DNA from: Hyparrhenia diplandra
Lineage: Eukaryota; Streptophyta; Magnoliopsida; Poales; Poaceae
Assembly (NCBI GenBank): GCA_015847255.1
Contig: JADLZK010009020.1
Location: 124,001 to 188,000 of the forward strand
Reading direction: 5' to 3'
DNA length: 64,000 nucleotides
A program made the position numbers and the translations under genes. Position 1 is the first letter of the stretch; each line of letters opens with the position of its first letter. Below the pieces are notes generated by a model. The model did no database searches. It saw nothing but the letters and a program-made list of their open reading frames with translations, and was not told where the DNA came from. Positions 23,441 through 35,644 of this stretch are shown here, piece by piece.

Positions 23441-24202
23441 GGTCAGTGGCAGCTACCTGGGATGATCGCCATTGCAGAGAGCTTATGGCATTTGAGCCGA
23501 GATGATCATCAAGTTCCTACTTTCCTTGAGAAGAGAGGGAGGTTGTGACTTGAAGGATGCAGCATGAGAAGGCGGCAAAACTTTTGAACCAGCTAGTACT
23601 TTTCATTTGAAACTTTCCTCGACATTCATTTCAGGTGTTGCTCAGAGTTGACACAGCCCTGTGAAAAACATGTCACACTGCGTTTTGCACTTGATACTAA
23701 GTAGTACTGAGGGCAGAACAGAGCTGCATATCATGCCACCACCAGTCCACCACCGTGACAGTACTGTCAAGATCATAACACAACCTGATACGCTTTCTCT
23801 ACGTGATTGGGTGGTAGTGGTACACGTACACCGTTGCCGTGCCGAGTTATGAGCAGCCGGACATGGTGGCGACGTGCTCGTTATGCATCTAGTTGTGTCA
23901 CCAGGTCCGGATGATTGTAATTCACTACGGCGACGGCCTAGCACCCAAGCACGTAAGAAGCTAGGGAGGTTTCACTCTCGTCCAATGGGATCTTAACTGT
24001 TGTTCAGACAGGCTTGTGTTCAGCAGTAGTGTCATGTACATCAACGAGCACCATGCTGAATTCCATTGTACATTTCCTATATATATATAGGATATTAAAG
24101 TAAATGCAGCACACCTTTATTTACATCTAGTTGCTCCTTTTAAAATCTTGTACAGCTTTCCTTGAAGATCAGCATCCAGCACGCAAGTCTCCACCTAATA
24201 AC
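23418..24202 (-). repeat. 785-bp inverted repeat, left arm
   Basis: The reverse complement of this arm equals 36664-37448: same length, and identical over all the stretches compared by eye. Identity ends sharply at both sides, inside the DUF716 coding sequence (CTGGTGGC) and at GTTATTAGGTGG. The arms enclose 12.46 kb with NLR3 and NLR4. Confidence 0.9.
23859..23955 (-). pseudogene. Short DUF716 C-terminal relic (C')
   Basis: The reverse complement contains TACGTGCTTGGGTGCTAGGC, then CATCCGGACCTGGTG, corresponding to YVLGC*AVA and HPDLV of the DUF716 tail, with an in-frame stop. Its identical partner is 36909-37006 in the other repeat arm. It shows that two DUF716 remnants once stood in tandem here. 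Confidence 0.65.
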
Positions 24203-25275
24203 CAATCGTATCAGTTTATATGTACTCATGACACGGTAGTATAGGGCTGGAAGGTCTGCAAGCACACAACTGGATACACCATACTACACGGTACTGTATA
24301 CTGTAGTCTGTACCCAAACTGAAAAACATGAATGTCTTCCTTGACAACTGAAAATAATTTTCCTAAGTTACCTTCCTTGGCATTTGGCAACCTCTTGCAA
24401 GCCATTTGTGCGCCACTATTTTTCCCAATTATTGTTCTTCCAGGTTTTTGCACTATTCGATATCTGAACATTTGAATTTTGCTTTGTAACGCCATCAACA
24501 GTTAGCTGCTTTATGAACGTCTCTGCCTGCCACAGCTAGGAGTTGTGAGGGAGTGGGGATTTTTTTAGCCATCCCAGAATCCTCTGCACCATGTCCATCA
24601 GTGACCTGCTTGGCTGCTTCATTCATGATGCCCAAAATTTAACAGAAATTAGTGCTTGGCAGTTCATGCAGCGCATTATTAGTGTCATAAAACTTGTTGC
24701 TTGTTATTAGTGAAATTTCCTACAAGCTTTTGAGAAGCTATTCTGGTATAATAACTAAGGTAAGATGCTTGATAAATTGCAAGTATTACCTATACAATGC
24801 AAGATTCACCTACTTGGAGCGCTCGAGTTATTGGTACTGTCCACAGGTCAGGTGAGCATTTTAATTTCTGCGATTGAAAATCAACACTAGCTTGAAATAC
24901 TATCTTTGATCTGGTTCGTGTAACATCCACTTCTGAGACGTAAAGAGAGGGGAAAAGTAGAGAAACAAGAAGCACAGAACAGCTAGAGAAGAAACAGGCG
25001 AAGGAAAGGGGGAAAAAGAGAGACCAGGTGATCGCAACTGAACAGTGGCAGCAGGTTCCATAGTTGTAACCACCATTTTTATCGACTTGAGCACAACAAG
25101 GAATTGCAACAACTCATGATCTGCGAGCCTTGTCATAGCACGTTCATCCCAGAATCTGAGAAGCAACAAAGGAAGTTTAGGTTCACATAAAGAGGAAGAG
25201 GGAGATAAGGGGGATGTCATAATCAGAGAAAGCAGAAGTACAACAAAAACTATGTACCTTAATGGAGTTTCATCG
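24203..25275. repeat. Module spacer before NLR3
   Basis: Plus-orientation spacer homologous to 38330-39480 (blocks TCGTATCAG..TATATGTACTCAT, TCTTCCTTGACAACTGAAAA, CCAAAATTTAACAGAAATTA). Near 25060-25200 it includes the region equivalent to the NLR 3' intron/exon, too diverged to call. No gene is seen. Confidence 0.65.
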
Positions 25276-28200
25276 CTAATATGTCAATATGTGAAGGGTG
25301 GGATGATTGGGGTGGGCTTGAATAGCGTGTCTCACTACAGCCTCTGCTTCTTCCACATCCTCCTCCTTGATGCTGCCTCCAGATTCTAACCAAACATCCA
25401 AATCCAGAAGCAGCGACAGATTGCGCAGGCCCAAGTCGAAACCACCGTTGATTTCCCTTATCCCCTGTGCTGTGAAATCTAACACAAGTTCTGTGAGCCT
25501 CGGCATAGCTCCTTGCTCAAACACCACTGGCCCTCCAAATCTGTGCAACCAGCAGCACACCAAGCATGGGAATGAACAATCACCAATGATGAATCTCCCT
25601 TGAATCCCGAGATCCTTGTGACCTACCGTCAACTCTAGACGGTAAAGAGCTGGCAACCTTCCAAGGATTTCGGGATCCTCCTGCAGCGATGTCTTAGAAA
25701 ATGGTGAGGTAGGAGAGGTCTGCAAGGAGCAGGGGATCCACTTTCACCCAAGCAGGCAACTTAGAAAACCAGCAGGAGCTCCATAGTTCCAAATGACAGA
25801 GATGTCTTGGGGCAACGACTTCCCAACCATCCAACATGCATTCACCAGAATTGATCTGGATTTCTAGACTCTGGATTTTATGCAGCATGTTTAGGCACTG
25901 CACTAAGGATTTATCCAAGAAGTTGTTCCATTTAGTTTTGCCGATAATTGTCAGCACCTTCAGCTCTGTTAGATAGCCCAGTTCCTGTACAATATTTGTG
26001 GAGTCAATGTGGACGCCTACAAAAGAAAGCTCTTCAAGGGCTGTCAAACTCCTGATTCCTTTTGGCACTCTTGTACATGCATCAATGCATAGGCACATCA
26101 ATTGTGTTAGCCGAAGAACAGCCCACAGCAAGCTATGCATATCATTTCCCTGTACATCTAATATTTGTAGAAACTTTAGGTTTCCTATTTCTTCAGGGAG
26201 CTGATCAATACATGTCTCTCTTAGTTCTAAGTACCTCAAATGAAGTAAATTTCCAAGGTACTTAAGGCTATAGCCTTGTGAAATATTACATTGTTCTAAA
26301 TCCAGTACAAGCAAGACTCTAAACCTCTCAAGTGTTGATGCATAATCAAAAGCAGATGGAAAGGAAATAACGGACCTCACATTTTCTATGCTTGATCTAG
26401 CTTCAGTTATACAATGACCAGCGTTGCCATTTTGAAGGGATAGCCTATGAACCTTTTCTGATACTGATGAGTGACCAAGACAGTTCCATACAGTAACAAA
26501 GTTTTCTTCACTTGACAAGGAACGTATAAGATCAAGCACCATGTTTCTATATGTGCTGTTGTAATACTTGGGTTGAATCATGCTTCTATTTACAAGATCA
26601 TTGAAGTAACTCTCCCCAATTTCAAATAAGCTCTTCCCTCCTTTTCCAGATTGGATAAAACCTTCAGCTATCCACAACCATATTAAACGATCCCTAGAAA
26701 TTTTATAATCCTCTGGAAACATACTTAAATATAACAAGCAAGTCCTTAGATGTGATGGCATAGCGTAATAGCAGAGTGACAAAACCTTTGTCATCTTATC
26801 TATGGTATTTTCCTTCGGTAGAACAGCACCAATTGAGTTGCACACATCATACCAATCCAATTTGTTTCTTCCTTTACTAGCCAACAAACTAGCGATCGTG
26901 ATAATAGCCAAGGGAACACCATCACATTTCTTTAGTATTCTATTTGATACTTCTTCTAGCTGTTCATCAGGGCATTTGTCTTTGTCTTCTTTGCCAAATA
27001 TTCTTCCATACATTAATATCATAGAGTTCTCAAGAGAAAGGGGCTTCATCTTGTAAGGACTACCAATTTCTTCAGCAACTTTGAAAATACGAGAAGTCGT
27101 GATGATCCTGTATTCAACACTATCATCGGGCAAAGCACATCTGATCATTTCCCAGTTTGAGATTTCCCATATGTCATCAATAATAACTAAGTACCTGCAC
27201 ATATTGAACAACTAAATGCCACATCACTAATAAGGAAATTGAGAACTAAAATTCTAATCTTTCTTATATGTGTTGTGCATGTTATATAACTGAGGGATAG
27301 AAGGTTCATTAGTTGGTACCACATTCATCAACAAGGGAAACAAGATAAAAGCAATGGGGTGGCCCCTGCGCCTACTGTGTTCCACATTGGTAGTTGCAAG
27401 TCTTCAAAAGTTACTATATATTAGTTCCAAAAGAATTTCAATATATAATTGGCTAATCCTTAGCTTGTTTCTAAAATTTTCCAATCCTATTTTCTTTTGA
27501 TAAATTCTGAAGACGTGCCCAGCCAAAACAAAGCTTCTGGTTTTGCTTACATTTCTTGAAGTAAGTGACAGGAGCTCTGTTTTACAATTAAGAGAGAAGA
27601 AAGAGTATTGACAGCTAAAAAAGGAGCTATATCAAAAGTTCCAACCTGCGCTGGGTCACAAGTTCCAACCACAGTCGGAAGTTAAGACCTGCGCAGGGTT
27701 GGAAGTTCTGATTTTCCATGTACTAAATACTGATCAATCTGAAATATAGTCATATTTGTCAAACCTTCTAAATAAAATTCCACAAAATAATTTGATGACT
27801 AGTTTTTGTGATATATATATCCATACCTCTTCTCTCGCAGGAATACTCTTAGCTCGTCAATAACATTGACACTTGCAGAATTGTACTTGGCTAGTTGATA
27901 GAACATGTCCTTGAATAATCGATCCATATCTGGAGTTTGAGACACCGATACAAAAGCTGAGCAATCAAACTGCAGTCTAAGCTTTTCATACACCACATTA
28001 GCAAGAGTTGTTTTTCCTAAACCTCCAAATCCCACAATGGAAACTATTTTTTCTTGCTGCTTGGACAGTCCATTTCCTTCTGTGAGAATCTTAATTATCT
28101 CGTCTCTTGCGTTGTCGATGCCAACTAGCCCTACCATCTTGTCATACCGAACCAACGCACGAGGATCAACTTGACAGGTTTACCAACACTGTAGTTAGCC

Positions 28201-28623
28201 TCGTACCTGCTGGCCGACCATGCACCTCTGCAACGGCAATCTTTATGTCTCTGATGTCAACGGCAATCTTGCGGCGAATCTTGGGCTGCATCAAGGAACT
28301 AAGGGCCTTGTCGACAAATTTCTTGATTCCATGCTTTTTGGCCTGCTGATGACGGTCTTTCACTTGCACCCCCTGAACATGTCGATGCTGTCCTCTATGT
28401 CATAGGACAGCTCTCTCACATTCTTCGCCCAGATCTTATCCCCACTACGAAGCTGGTCAGGTGGAGTCCTGGAGATATTCTCAAGGGCAGCCTTCATGCT
28501 CTGAAGTTCAGCTCGGAGGAATCTGATCCCTCCCTTTACCTCCTTTTGCAGGTTGTACTCGTCGGCAAGAAGCTCACCGAGCTTTGGGAGGAGGCTTGGC
28601 AGTGCCCCCAACGCGACCTCCAT
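25276..28623 (-). pseudogene. NLR3: CC-NB-ARC-LRR pseudogene
   Basis: Exon 1 (28623-27827) starts MEVALGALPSLLPKLGEL. The frame breaks near 28366 (two extra bases in the segment after SIDMF) and again between about 28160 and 28215 (single-base losses before the RYDKMVGLVG segment). P-loop GFGGLGKTTLA and RNBS-A follow. After the intron (27826-27195), exon 2 (27194-25276) has kinase-2 YLVIIDDIW, RNBS-B, CDGVPLAI, SMFPEDYKI and a long open LRR down to 25694. A stop and frame change there separate the last about 145 codons. The MHD-type motif is lost: the usual RVHDMVLDL reads YRNMVLDL after a small deletion. Unlike NLR1, NLR2 and NLR5, the frame at the LPEEIGNL segment is intact. Confidence 0.88.
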
Positions 28624-28965
28624 TGATCCTGTTGACAGTTGGCGTTTGGTAGAGCTGCTTCAGGAGCTATTTCTGCAACCAAATGGACACGGGAAACAGA
28701 GGAGTTCCGCGAAACCCGCTGAGAGAAGGGGAAGAATGGAATACTGGCACGGGCGCTGAGGAGACGCCGGCCGATGGTTGCAGGCGTGGCCGAGGACGCC
28801 GCTGCGCTGGCATGCGAGGCGGCGGGGCCTGGGGCCTGTGGCGCAACGCGCGCTTTGCGAGTCCGGTGGTGCGAGGTGTGGTCGTGCTTGTGTGCCTGTG
28901 CGTGCGGAGTGCAGTGGTGTGGAGAAAGCACAAAAGCGAATCTGGGTAGCGTTGAATTGGTGATA
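28624..28965. other. NLR3 5' flank, GC-rich
   Basis: A GC-rich stretch with overlapping readings on both strands and no recognisable domain. It is not shared with the NLR1/NLR5 5' flanks. Probably promoter or UTR sequence, or a small unidentified insertion. Confidence 0.35.
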
Positions 28966-29117
28966 GTACCACCTCCGTTCCAAATTGTAGTTCACTTTGG
29001 CTTTTCTAGATCCATTTCTTTTACTATGTATCTAGACATAATGTATAACTAGGTGCATAGCAAAATTAATGTATCTAGAAAAGCCAAAGTGAAGTATAAT
29101 TTGGAACCGAGGGAGTA
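28966..29117. mobile_element. Stowaway-like MITE
   Basis: Inverted ends ACCTCCGTTCCAAATTGTAG and (reverse complement) CTCCCTCGGTTCCAAATTAT enclose the core CTATGTATCTAGACATA/AGGTGCATAGCAAAA shared with 15592-15738. TA flanks are consistent with Tc1/mariner-type insertion. Located between NLR3 and DUF716-D. Confidence 0.8.
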
Positions 29118-29199
29118 CAATACAAGACGGGCTACCCTATTGGCAGCTCAGGAGCCGACAGGTACCCTTGTTGATCCGGATTGCCGACAGTGGCCAATG

Positions 29200-29365
29200 T
29201 CCATCTGTTCAGTCCGGGTTCCTCGCTTCGTCTACGTGCTGCGGTGAGGTACGGGCATCCGGTCCTGGTGGTGGCCGGTGCAGGTGTATGACGAGCATGT
29301 CGCCACTTAGGTGGAGTGCTGCAGTCGCGGTGGTGCCGGCTGCGCCGGGGAGTGCCTGATCTACT
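29200..29365 (+). pseudogene. DUF716 C-terminal relic, copy D
   Basis: Diverged remnant: TCGTCTACGTGCTGCGGTGAGG and GGGCATCCGGTCCTGGTGG correspond to FVYVLGC and GHPDLV. TGA and TAG stops interrupt it. Only the last helix and tail region can be aligned. It sits in the same plus orientation as the other copies, between NLR3 and NLR4. Confidence 0.6.
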
Positions 29366-30230
29366 TTAGTGGTCAGGCATTGGCAATTCACAATGCAATG
29401 GTATTTCTGGCAGGCACTGCCATTTTGAGCTCTGTTCTTGGCGTCCAATAGCTCTAGACCGCGCAGCACTATTCTTGACTCAACACTCATTACTCAGTAG
29501 CAACTGTAACACATGGTGTTAGCTTCATGTGTCCATTGTTAGTGGTGTTTGAAACGAGCCTGGATTTTGAGAAAAAAATATATAGAAAATACTAGCTGTT
29601 CGAAAAAATTTGCAGGCAAACATTGTAAACCAATCAAAGTGTGTGGAGATCAAATTTGACACGGAACCCTATGTACTGGGCATTACTAAGGCAAACGTTT
29701 GAAACCTTGCTGATGTCATTGTAGCCTGTCTTCGTTGATATATACTCATGACAGTACAAGTGCTAGATCAAGAAGGACTACAACAGAACAAACAATACCC
29801 TGACTGAAAACTAAAGATTACAATGCCTTCCGTTGCAACTGAAAAATTACATGGCTTCTTTGGCAACCCCTTGTTGCAAGCCAAATGTATGACAGCACTT
29901 TTCCAAAGCATTGTGTCTTCCACTCCTGGCTGTTGACCTCAACTCCATGGCCTCATGAATTGATGAACAGCTACATTAGGTCTCATGGATTGCCAACATT
30001 TGAACTAGGACTGCAACGCCATTAGCAGTTACTTTGCTCGACGTTCCTTTTGGCCTGCCAGTGCAAGATGTTGTGAGTGAACAGGGTTACGCATCCTAGA
30101 ATCCTCTACACCAGATCCGTATCTGTTGACAACCACTGCTCGGCTGCTTCACGAAGACCAAAATCAAACACAAACTAGTTAAGTTATTGCTTCTCAACAA
30201 GATCAACCATTTAAATTAGTGAAGTGAATG
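29366..30230. repeat. Module spacer before NLR4
   Basis: Diverged spacer, recognisable from CAACTGAAAAATTACATGGC, GCAACCCCTTG and CTGCAACGCCATTA blocks shared with other modules. No gene is supported. Confidence 0.55.
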
Positions 30231-31239
30231 GCTACAACCTTTTTTCTTAAACTAACTTATAATAATCTTGTAATGCAAACTTTCCTTTTTATTAATTCCA
30301 AAACATATGGAAAGAACAAATCAGTGTTAATTATCAGAGAACAATAGTAATTTTGAACAGTTGCCGATCTACTAATAAAACTACAATAGTATATTATCCT
30401 AGAGTACCAATATGAAAATAACTTTTTGCTACTAGTAAAACAAGGGAAAATTCCTTTTCTAAAAAGCAAGGGAAAATTGGCTATGTACCATCAAAAGATT
30501 GCTTCTTTGGAAATGTACCAGCTTGTTTGATATATACCATGGAATGATCACAACGTTATATATGGGTAGCATTTCTGTTAACTTTGCTAACGCCATCCGT
30601 TCTGCGTCTCTTTCCACTTCGGTCAGGCAACCATGTCCGTGGAGGTGAGGAGTAGCCACGATGGTGCCCTGCGGTCTTGCTCTTGCTTGAAGGCATAGAA
30701 GAAGCCCTGGGTCTGGCCGGACGATCCTTGTCGCCTCGCTGTTCCTCCCCAAGACGGGGCCCCGCTGCCTGGCCGCACTCGCCTCCCGGGTTGGCAGCGG
30801 CAAGTGCCAGGCATGCTCCTGCGCCCCTCCTCGAGCACGCATGTATGCCCCAAGTTCGAAGCCGTCGTTGTCTGCTGCGTGCCCTTTGTGAAAAGGCTGG
30901 TTCGCATCATCCACGGCCACGGGATTAATTTCTGAGATTTGCAAAGCAGCACAGCATTATCTTCGAAGGCTTTCTCTGAACTGGTCCAGCTAAAGATCGG
31001 AGTCTGAAAAGTGAAGATAATAATAAGGAAATAAAGAAGTCAGAATAAAGGTGAAAAGGCAGAGAGGCATGAACAATGGAGAAGAAGCAGGGAAGAATGA
31101 TTTAGGTCAGAAGAACTGGGAAAAGAATAAGAGAACTACCGGCATACCTTATTTGTCCAGAATAAGCAGCATGTACATGTGCGTTCATCCGTCCATGAAC
31201 CATTGCCAAATCTACCAAGAAACAACGGGCAAGAGAAAT
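30231..31239. other. Unassigned insertion-like stretch downstream of NLR4
   Basis: This kilobase replaces the spacer and NLR 3' end expected at this place. It includes a minus-strand GC-rich reading (30459-30944, with RPDPGLLLCLQARARPQG) of unknown family flanked by AT-rich DNA, which could be a captured gene fragment. No terminal repeats or target duplications were identified. Its right edge coincides with truncation of NLR4's LRR. Confidence 0.4.
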
Positions 31240-33517
31240 TTAGGTAAACTCAAGATGCTTGATCCCTGGCATGGCTCCTTGCTCAAACACCACATGCCCT
31301 CCAAATCCCCTCAACCTGCAGACCACAAGGCATGGGAATGAGCAAGCGACAACAATGAACCTCCGACGGATTCCTAGATCCTTATGGCGCACTTTCAGAT
31401 CTAGATTCTGGAGAGCAGGCAACCTTCCTAGGATTTGGAGATCCTCCCGCTTCAGCCGCTTCACTCCGATCTGGAGGAAGAAGAGGCTCTGAAGGAGCGA
31501 GGGATTCACCTTCAACCAAACAGGCATCTTAGCAAACCAGCAAGGGTCCCGCCATCCTAGATCCAATCTACAATGATTTTGAGGTGCGGTGATGACCCAA
31601 CCATCCAAATTGATTCCCCTATTTTCGGTGTTGATTACTAGACTTTGGATTTTCTGGAGCTTGTTTAGGCACTCCACCACGGATTTGTCCAAACTGTCGT
31701 CGCTCTCCAGGTAAATTTGGTGCAAGCCGAGGTCAGACAACCCAGTGATCTCAAGATCCAGCACCTTCAACTTTGTTAGATGGGCCAGCTCTTCTAGCAT
31801 CTTCCCTTTACTGCTGATGTACAAATATGAAAGTTCTTCAAGGGCTATCAATCTCCCTATCCCTTCTGGACGCTTGTATCTTGATTTATACGTAGGCACA
31901 TCAATTGTGTTAGCCGAACAATACTCGATGGCAAACTAGGAATTGCTTTCTGATCTGATGTTTGTACATCCAACATTTGTAGATATTGTAGGTTTCCTAT
32001 TTCTTCCGGGAGCTGAACAATCTTTGTATGTCTTAGACTTAGGTATCTCAGATGAAGTAAATTACCAAGATACTTAAGGCTATAGCCTTGTGAAAGATGA
32101 CAACCTTCTAAATCCAGTACATGCAAAATATTGAAGTTCCCTAGTACTGTTGGTACATAGTCCATAGCGGACGGAAAGACAATAACTGACCTCACATGAT
32201 GCTCTTTTCTCAATGTAGCCTCAAGTTTACCATGACTAGCCTTGCCGTTTTGAAGGGATAGCCTTCGAACCTTTTTTGATGCAGATGATGAGTGACCCAT
32301 GTTGTTCTCTATAGTAGCAAAGTTTTCTTCACTTGACAAGGAACGGATAAGATCAAGCACCATATCATGTACATGGCAAGATTCTATCATGCCACTCCAT
32401 TTGTCATGCCCGGAGGGTTCGATCATGCTTCTATTTATGAGATCATTGAGGTAACTCTCCCTATTTCAAATAAGCTCTTGTCTTGCTTTTGAGATTGGAT
32501 AAAACCTTCCGCTATCCACAACCATATCAAAGCGATCTTTAGCGATTTCATAATCTTCGGAAACATACTTAAATACAACAAGCAAGTCCTGAGATGAGAT
32601 GGCATATCATAATAGCTCAGTGATAAAACGTTTCTCATGTTCTCTATGGTGTTATTGTTCTCTAGTCCTGCGCCAATAGAGTTGCACACATCACACCAAT
32701 CCAATTTGTTTCTTCCTTTGTTGGCCAGTAAACTCGCGATTGTGATAATTGCTAGGGGAACACCATCACATTTCTTTAGTATTCTTTTTGATACTTCTTC
32801 TAGCTCTTCACCAGGGCATTTGTCATATCCTTCTTTGCCAAATATTCTCCCGTACATTAATATTCTAGAGTTCTCCAGAGAAAGTGGGTTCATCTTGTAA
32901 AGACCGCCAATTTCTTTAGCAACCTTGAAAATACGAGTAGTTGTGATGACCCTGTATTCAGCACTGCCATGGGGCAGAGCACACCTTATCATTTCCCAAT
33001 TTGAGATATTCCATATGTCATCAATAATAACTAAGTACCTGCATATATTGAATAATAGAAGGACATGTGTCATGTATGTCACTAAGCATTTTGAGAAAGA
33101 AAATTGCAATATTTCTTATTTGCATTGTGTATGCTATATAACCGAGGGATAAAAGATTCAATAATTGGTACCATAATACTAATGGGGAAGAAGGTAAAAA
33201 GCATCAAGGCAGCCACTGCCTTTGGTCCACCACATTGATCATCGCAAGCCTTCTTGTACATGTATGTGAGCAATGCAAAGAAATAGCGGTGCTTGACATG
33301 CCAATTTTTCACATACTGTTTTTTCACATATTAAATAGACCAGTAATGCAACTTCTCCATCTATATAGAAACATATACTAGAGCTTACATAAGGATTAAG
33401 ATCGCTTATATTAGTTCAAAAAGAATTTATCACATACTAATGTTTTGCAATCTTATTTTCTTTTTAAACAAATTCTGAACCTATGCGTTGTACTTCTGCT
33501 TGTTCTAAGTGGGAAAA

Positions 33518-33554
<37 letters not shown>

Positions 33555-34806
33555 GTTACAGTCACAGTTGGGCTGAGGGAGTTGAGAGACATGGTCGAAG
33601 GCTTCCACCATCTCTCTCAACTCCCTCAGCCCAACCGTGACCATAACACAAAGCTTCGGTTTTGCTTACACTGAGTTAATGAATTAATCATGGAAAATGC
33701 TTCATCGGCTTAACGTAATAGTCTCTGTTCCACATTTCCAAAAGGATCTTTGCTTGTCCAAGATCATTAGATGGACACACAAGAAAGAGCTCTAGTGTAC
33801 TGAACCAAAGACTAGACTAGTCGCAATAATGGGTTCTCACTTGGAAGCAAAAGCAACTTCAAGAGACAGTATGAAAAATAAAATATAAGGGAAAAACTTT
33901 AGTGGCACGCTAGAATGAGTACGAAACAGTCATATTTTGTCAAACTTTGAAAACAAAAACTCCAATAAATAAATTAATGACATTTTTTTTGCGATATATC
34001 CATACCTCTTCTCTCGAAGGAATTTTCTTAGTTCGTCAATGACATCAATACTATCAGTTTTCTTCTCAGCGAGTTGATAGAACATGTTCTTGAATAGTTT
34101 ATCCATATCTGGAGTTTGTGACACTGATACAAAAGCTGAGCAATCAAACTGTGTGCTAAGCTTTTCATACACAGCATTAGCAAGAGTTGTCTTTCCTAAA
34201 CCTCCAAAGCCCACAATGGAAACTATCCTCTTCTGCTCCTTGGCTGCTTCATTGTCTTCTTTCAGAATCTTGATTACCTCATCTCTTGACTCCTCGATAC
34301 CAACTAGCTCTGTCGGATTCTTATACCGAGCCAATGTAGCCAATGCAAGGGGATCAACTTTGACAAGTGTATCAACACTTTGGTTAACCTCATACCTGCG
34401 GTGCTGGTCGTGCAACTCTGTGACACGACTCTTGATGTGTCTTATGTCAATAGCAATCTTGCGGCGAATCTTGGGCTGCATCAAGGAACCAAGGGTCTTG
34501 TCAATTGACTTCTTGAAGCCATGTTTTTTGTCCGGCTGATGGCCCTTGACTTGCAGCAAGAATGTATCAATGTTGTCCTCTATGTCATAGGACAACTCTC
34601 TTACATTCCTTGACCAAATCTTGTCCACTTGGAAGCTGGTCGAGTGGAATCTTTGAGATATCCTCAAGGGCAGCCTTCATGCTCTCGAGCTCAGCTTGGA
34701 GAAAAATGATCCCCCCTTTCACCTCCTTTTGCAGGTTGTACTCGCCAGCAAGCAGCTCTCCGAGCTTGGGGAGGAGGCTTGACAGTGCCCCAAGCACGAC
34801 CTCCAT
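31240..34806 (-). pseudogene. NLR4: CC-NB-ARC-LRR pseudogene, 3'-truncated
   Basis: Exon 1 (34806-34006) starts MEVVLGALSSLLPKLGEL. Two bases are missing near 34627 before the DKIWSRNVREL segment. P-loop and RNBS-A are intact. The intron is 34005-33039. Exon 2 (33038-31240) has kinase-2 YLVIIDDIW, RNBS-B VITTTRIF and CDGVPLAI. Two compensating single-base changes near 32527-32565 garble the RNBS-D segment (SMFPKIMKSLKIAL). One base is missing near 32458, the MHD-type CHVHDMVLDL follows, and one base is missing near 31873 in the LRR. The LRR ends early after VVFEQGAMPGIKHLEF, losing about 70 codons found in the other copies. It is the most degraded copy. Confidence 0.9.
33521..33649. mobile_element. 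Poly(A) tract plus foldback hairpin inserted in NLR4 intron
   Basis: A 32-base A run (33521-33552) is followed by an inverted repeat: 33553-33595 pairs with 33607-33649 with about four mismatches, leaving an 11-base loop. Equivalent intron positions in NLR1 (about 5885) and NLR5 (about 42335) lack it and go directly from GGGAAAAAGC to the ACAAAGCTTC block. This looks like a foldback or MITE-like insertion; a small-RNA precursor is possible but untested. Confidence 0.65.
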
Positions 34807-35409
34807 TGATGCTCTTTGCACAATTGCAAGGAGCACAGGTTGTTGGTGTGTGCGTGTTTGTGGAGTCGGTAGTGGTGATTGGAGTTGTTGGGCAGCAGTG
34901 AACAGATGTGCTTTGGAGTTTAGAGTTTGGGGTGCTCTCAGTTTTGCGTTGATGTCTCCGTCGTTAATCCACCACGGTAGAAGATGGCATTTTAAATTCG
35001 CCGTGGCAGTCCAGCCGGCAGATGGCATCTAGTGGAATCGTAGATGCCGTGCGTCCAGAAAGTTCACACACACAACGCTTATGTCACCAGAATAGTGCCT
35101 GTATTGTGTCATTTGTTGGCTTGTACGGCAGTGCGGATATATACTAACCTGGGACAACTATCATTTGTACGTCATGGACGTCGTCATATGATTCAACAAT
35201 TTCAACTTGCATTATCAACACTTTCAACTTGCTAGCGTCGTACAGTCCGACGTTGCATCGTGGACAGTCCGCGATCCTGACCAGCAGCGGCTCCAACAGA
35301 GTTGCCGAAATGTTCAGTTTTTGAGATTCTGCCGACGTACAGTCTGGGGTAGGCGTGCAGACAGTCCATAGGTGAAAACCGACCTCAGCCAGACAGTCTG
35401 CAGTCCGTA
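34807..35409. other. NLR4 5' flank
   Basis: Upstream flank of NLR4. From about 35230 it contains repeated CAGTCCG-type motifs (CCGACGTACAGTCTGG, CCAGACAGTCTGC) that look like part of an unidentified repeat interrupted by the MITE at 35410. No gene is supported. Confidence 0.35.
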
Positions 35410-35644
35410 CTCCCTGTCCCATGGAGTTTGTTGTTTTTGACTTTTGAATTTCATGTTTGACCATCCGTATTATTCAAAATATTCATGCAAATCATAAAAT
35501 AAATTAATCAATATTCAAGTATATTTATTGATAAAATAAGTCATAACAAAATAAATTATATTTGTGCAAAAAATTTAAATAAGGCGAAGCATTGAAAAAG
35601 ATGGCACGGAATCTAGGGTGACAAATTCAATGGGACAGAGGGAG
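35410..35644. mobile_element. Stowaway-like MITE
   Basis: Starts CTCCCTGTCCCATGGAG and ends (reverse complement) CTCCCTCTGTCCCATTGA, with TA on each side. AT-rich 235-bp core. It is inserted in the unidentified repeat upstream of NLR4. Confidence 0.75.

Larger units (their letters stand above)
21727..24202 (-). repeat. Inverted module segment inserted in a spacer
   Basis: The whole stretch reads in reverse relative to the other modules: NLR 3' relic, spacer, DUF716-C and the 785-bp terminal repeat. The flanking plus-orientation spacer breaks off at 21725 and continues at 24203 (equivalent to about 38235 and 38330 in module 5), so the segment was inserted or flipped inside a spacer. Its left end falls at the intron acceptor of the NLR 3' exon. 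Confidence 0.75.

Noticed and set aside
28536..28995. Overlapping GC-rich readings upstream of NLR3
   Set aside because: Three or more frames on both strands are open with low-complexity Arg/Pro content. There is no conservation in other modules.
30459..30952. Possible gene on the minus strand
   Set aside because: Two overlapping frames of similar length, no recognisable domain and no splice or promoter support. Kept only as an unassigned stretch.
33453..33674. Readings on both strands encoding VTVGLRELR..QLPQPN-like peptides
   Set aside because: They translate the two arms of the hairpin plus a poly(A)/poly(T) tract, not a gene.
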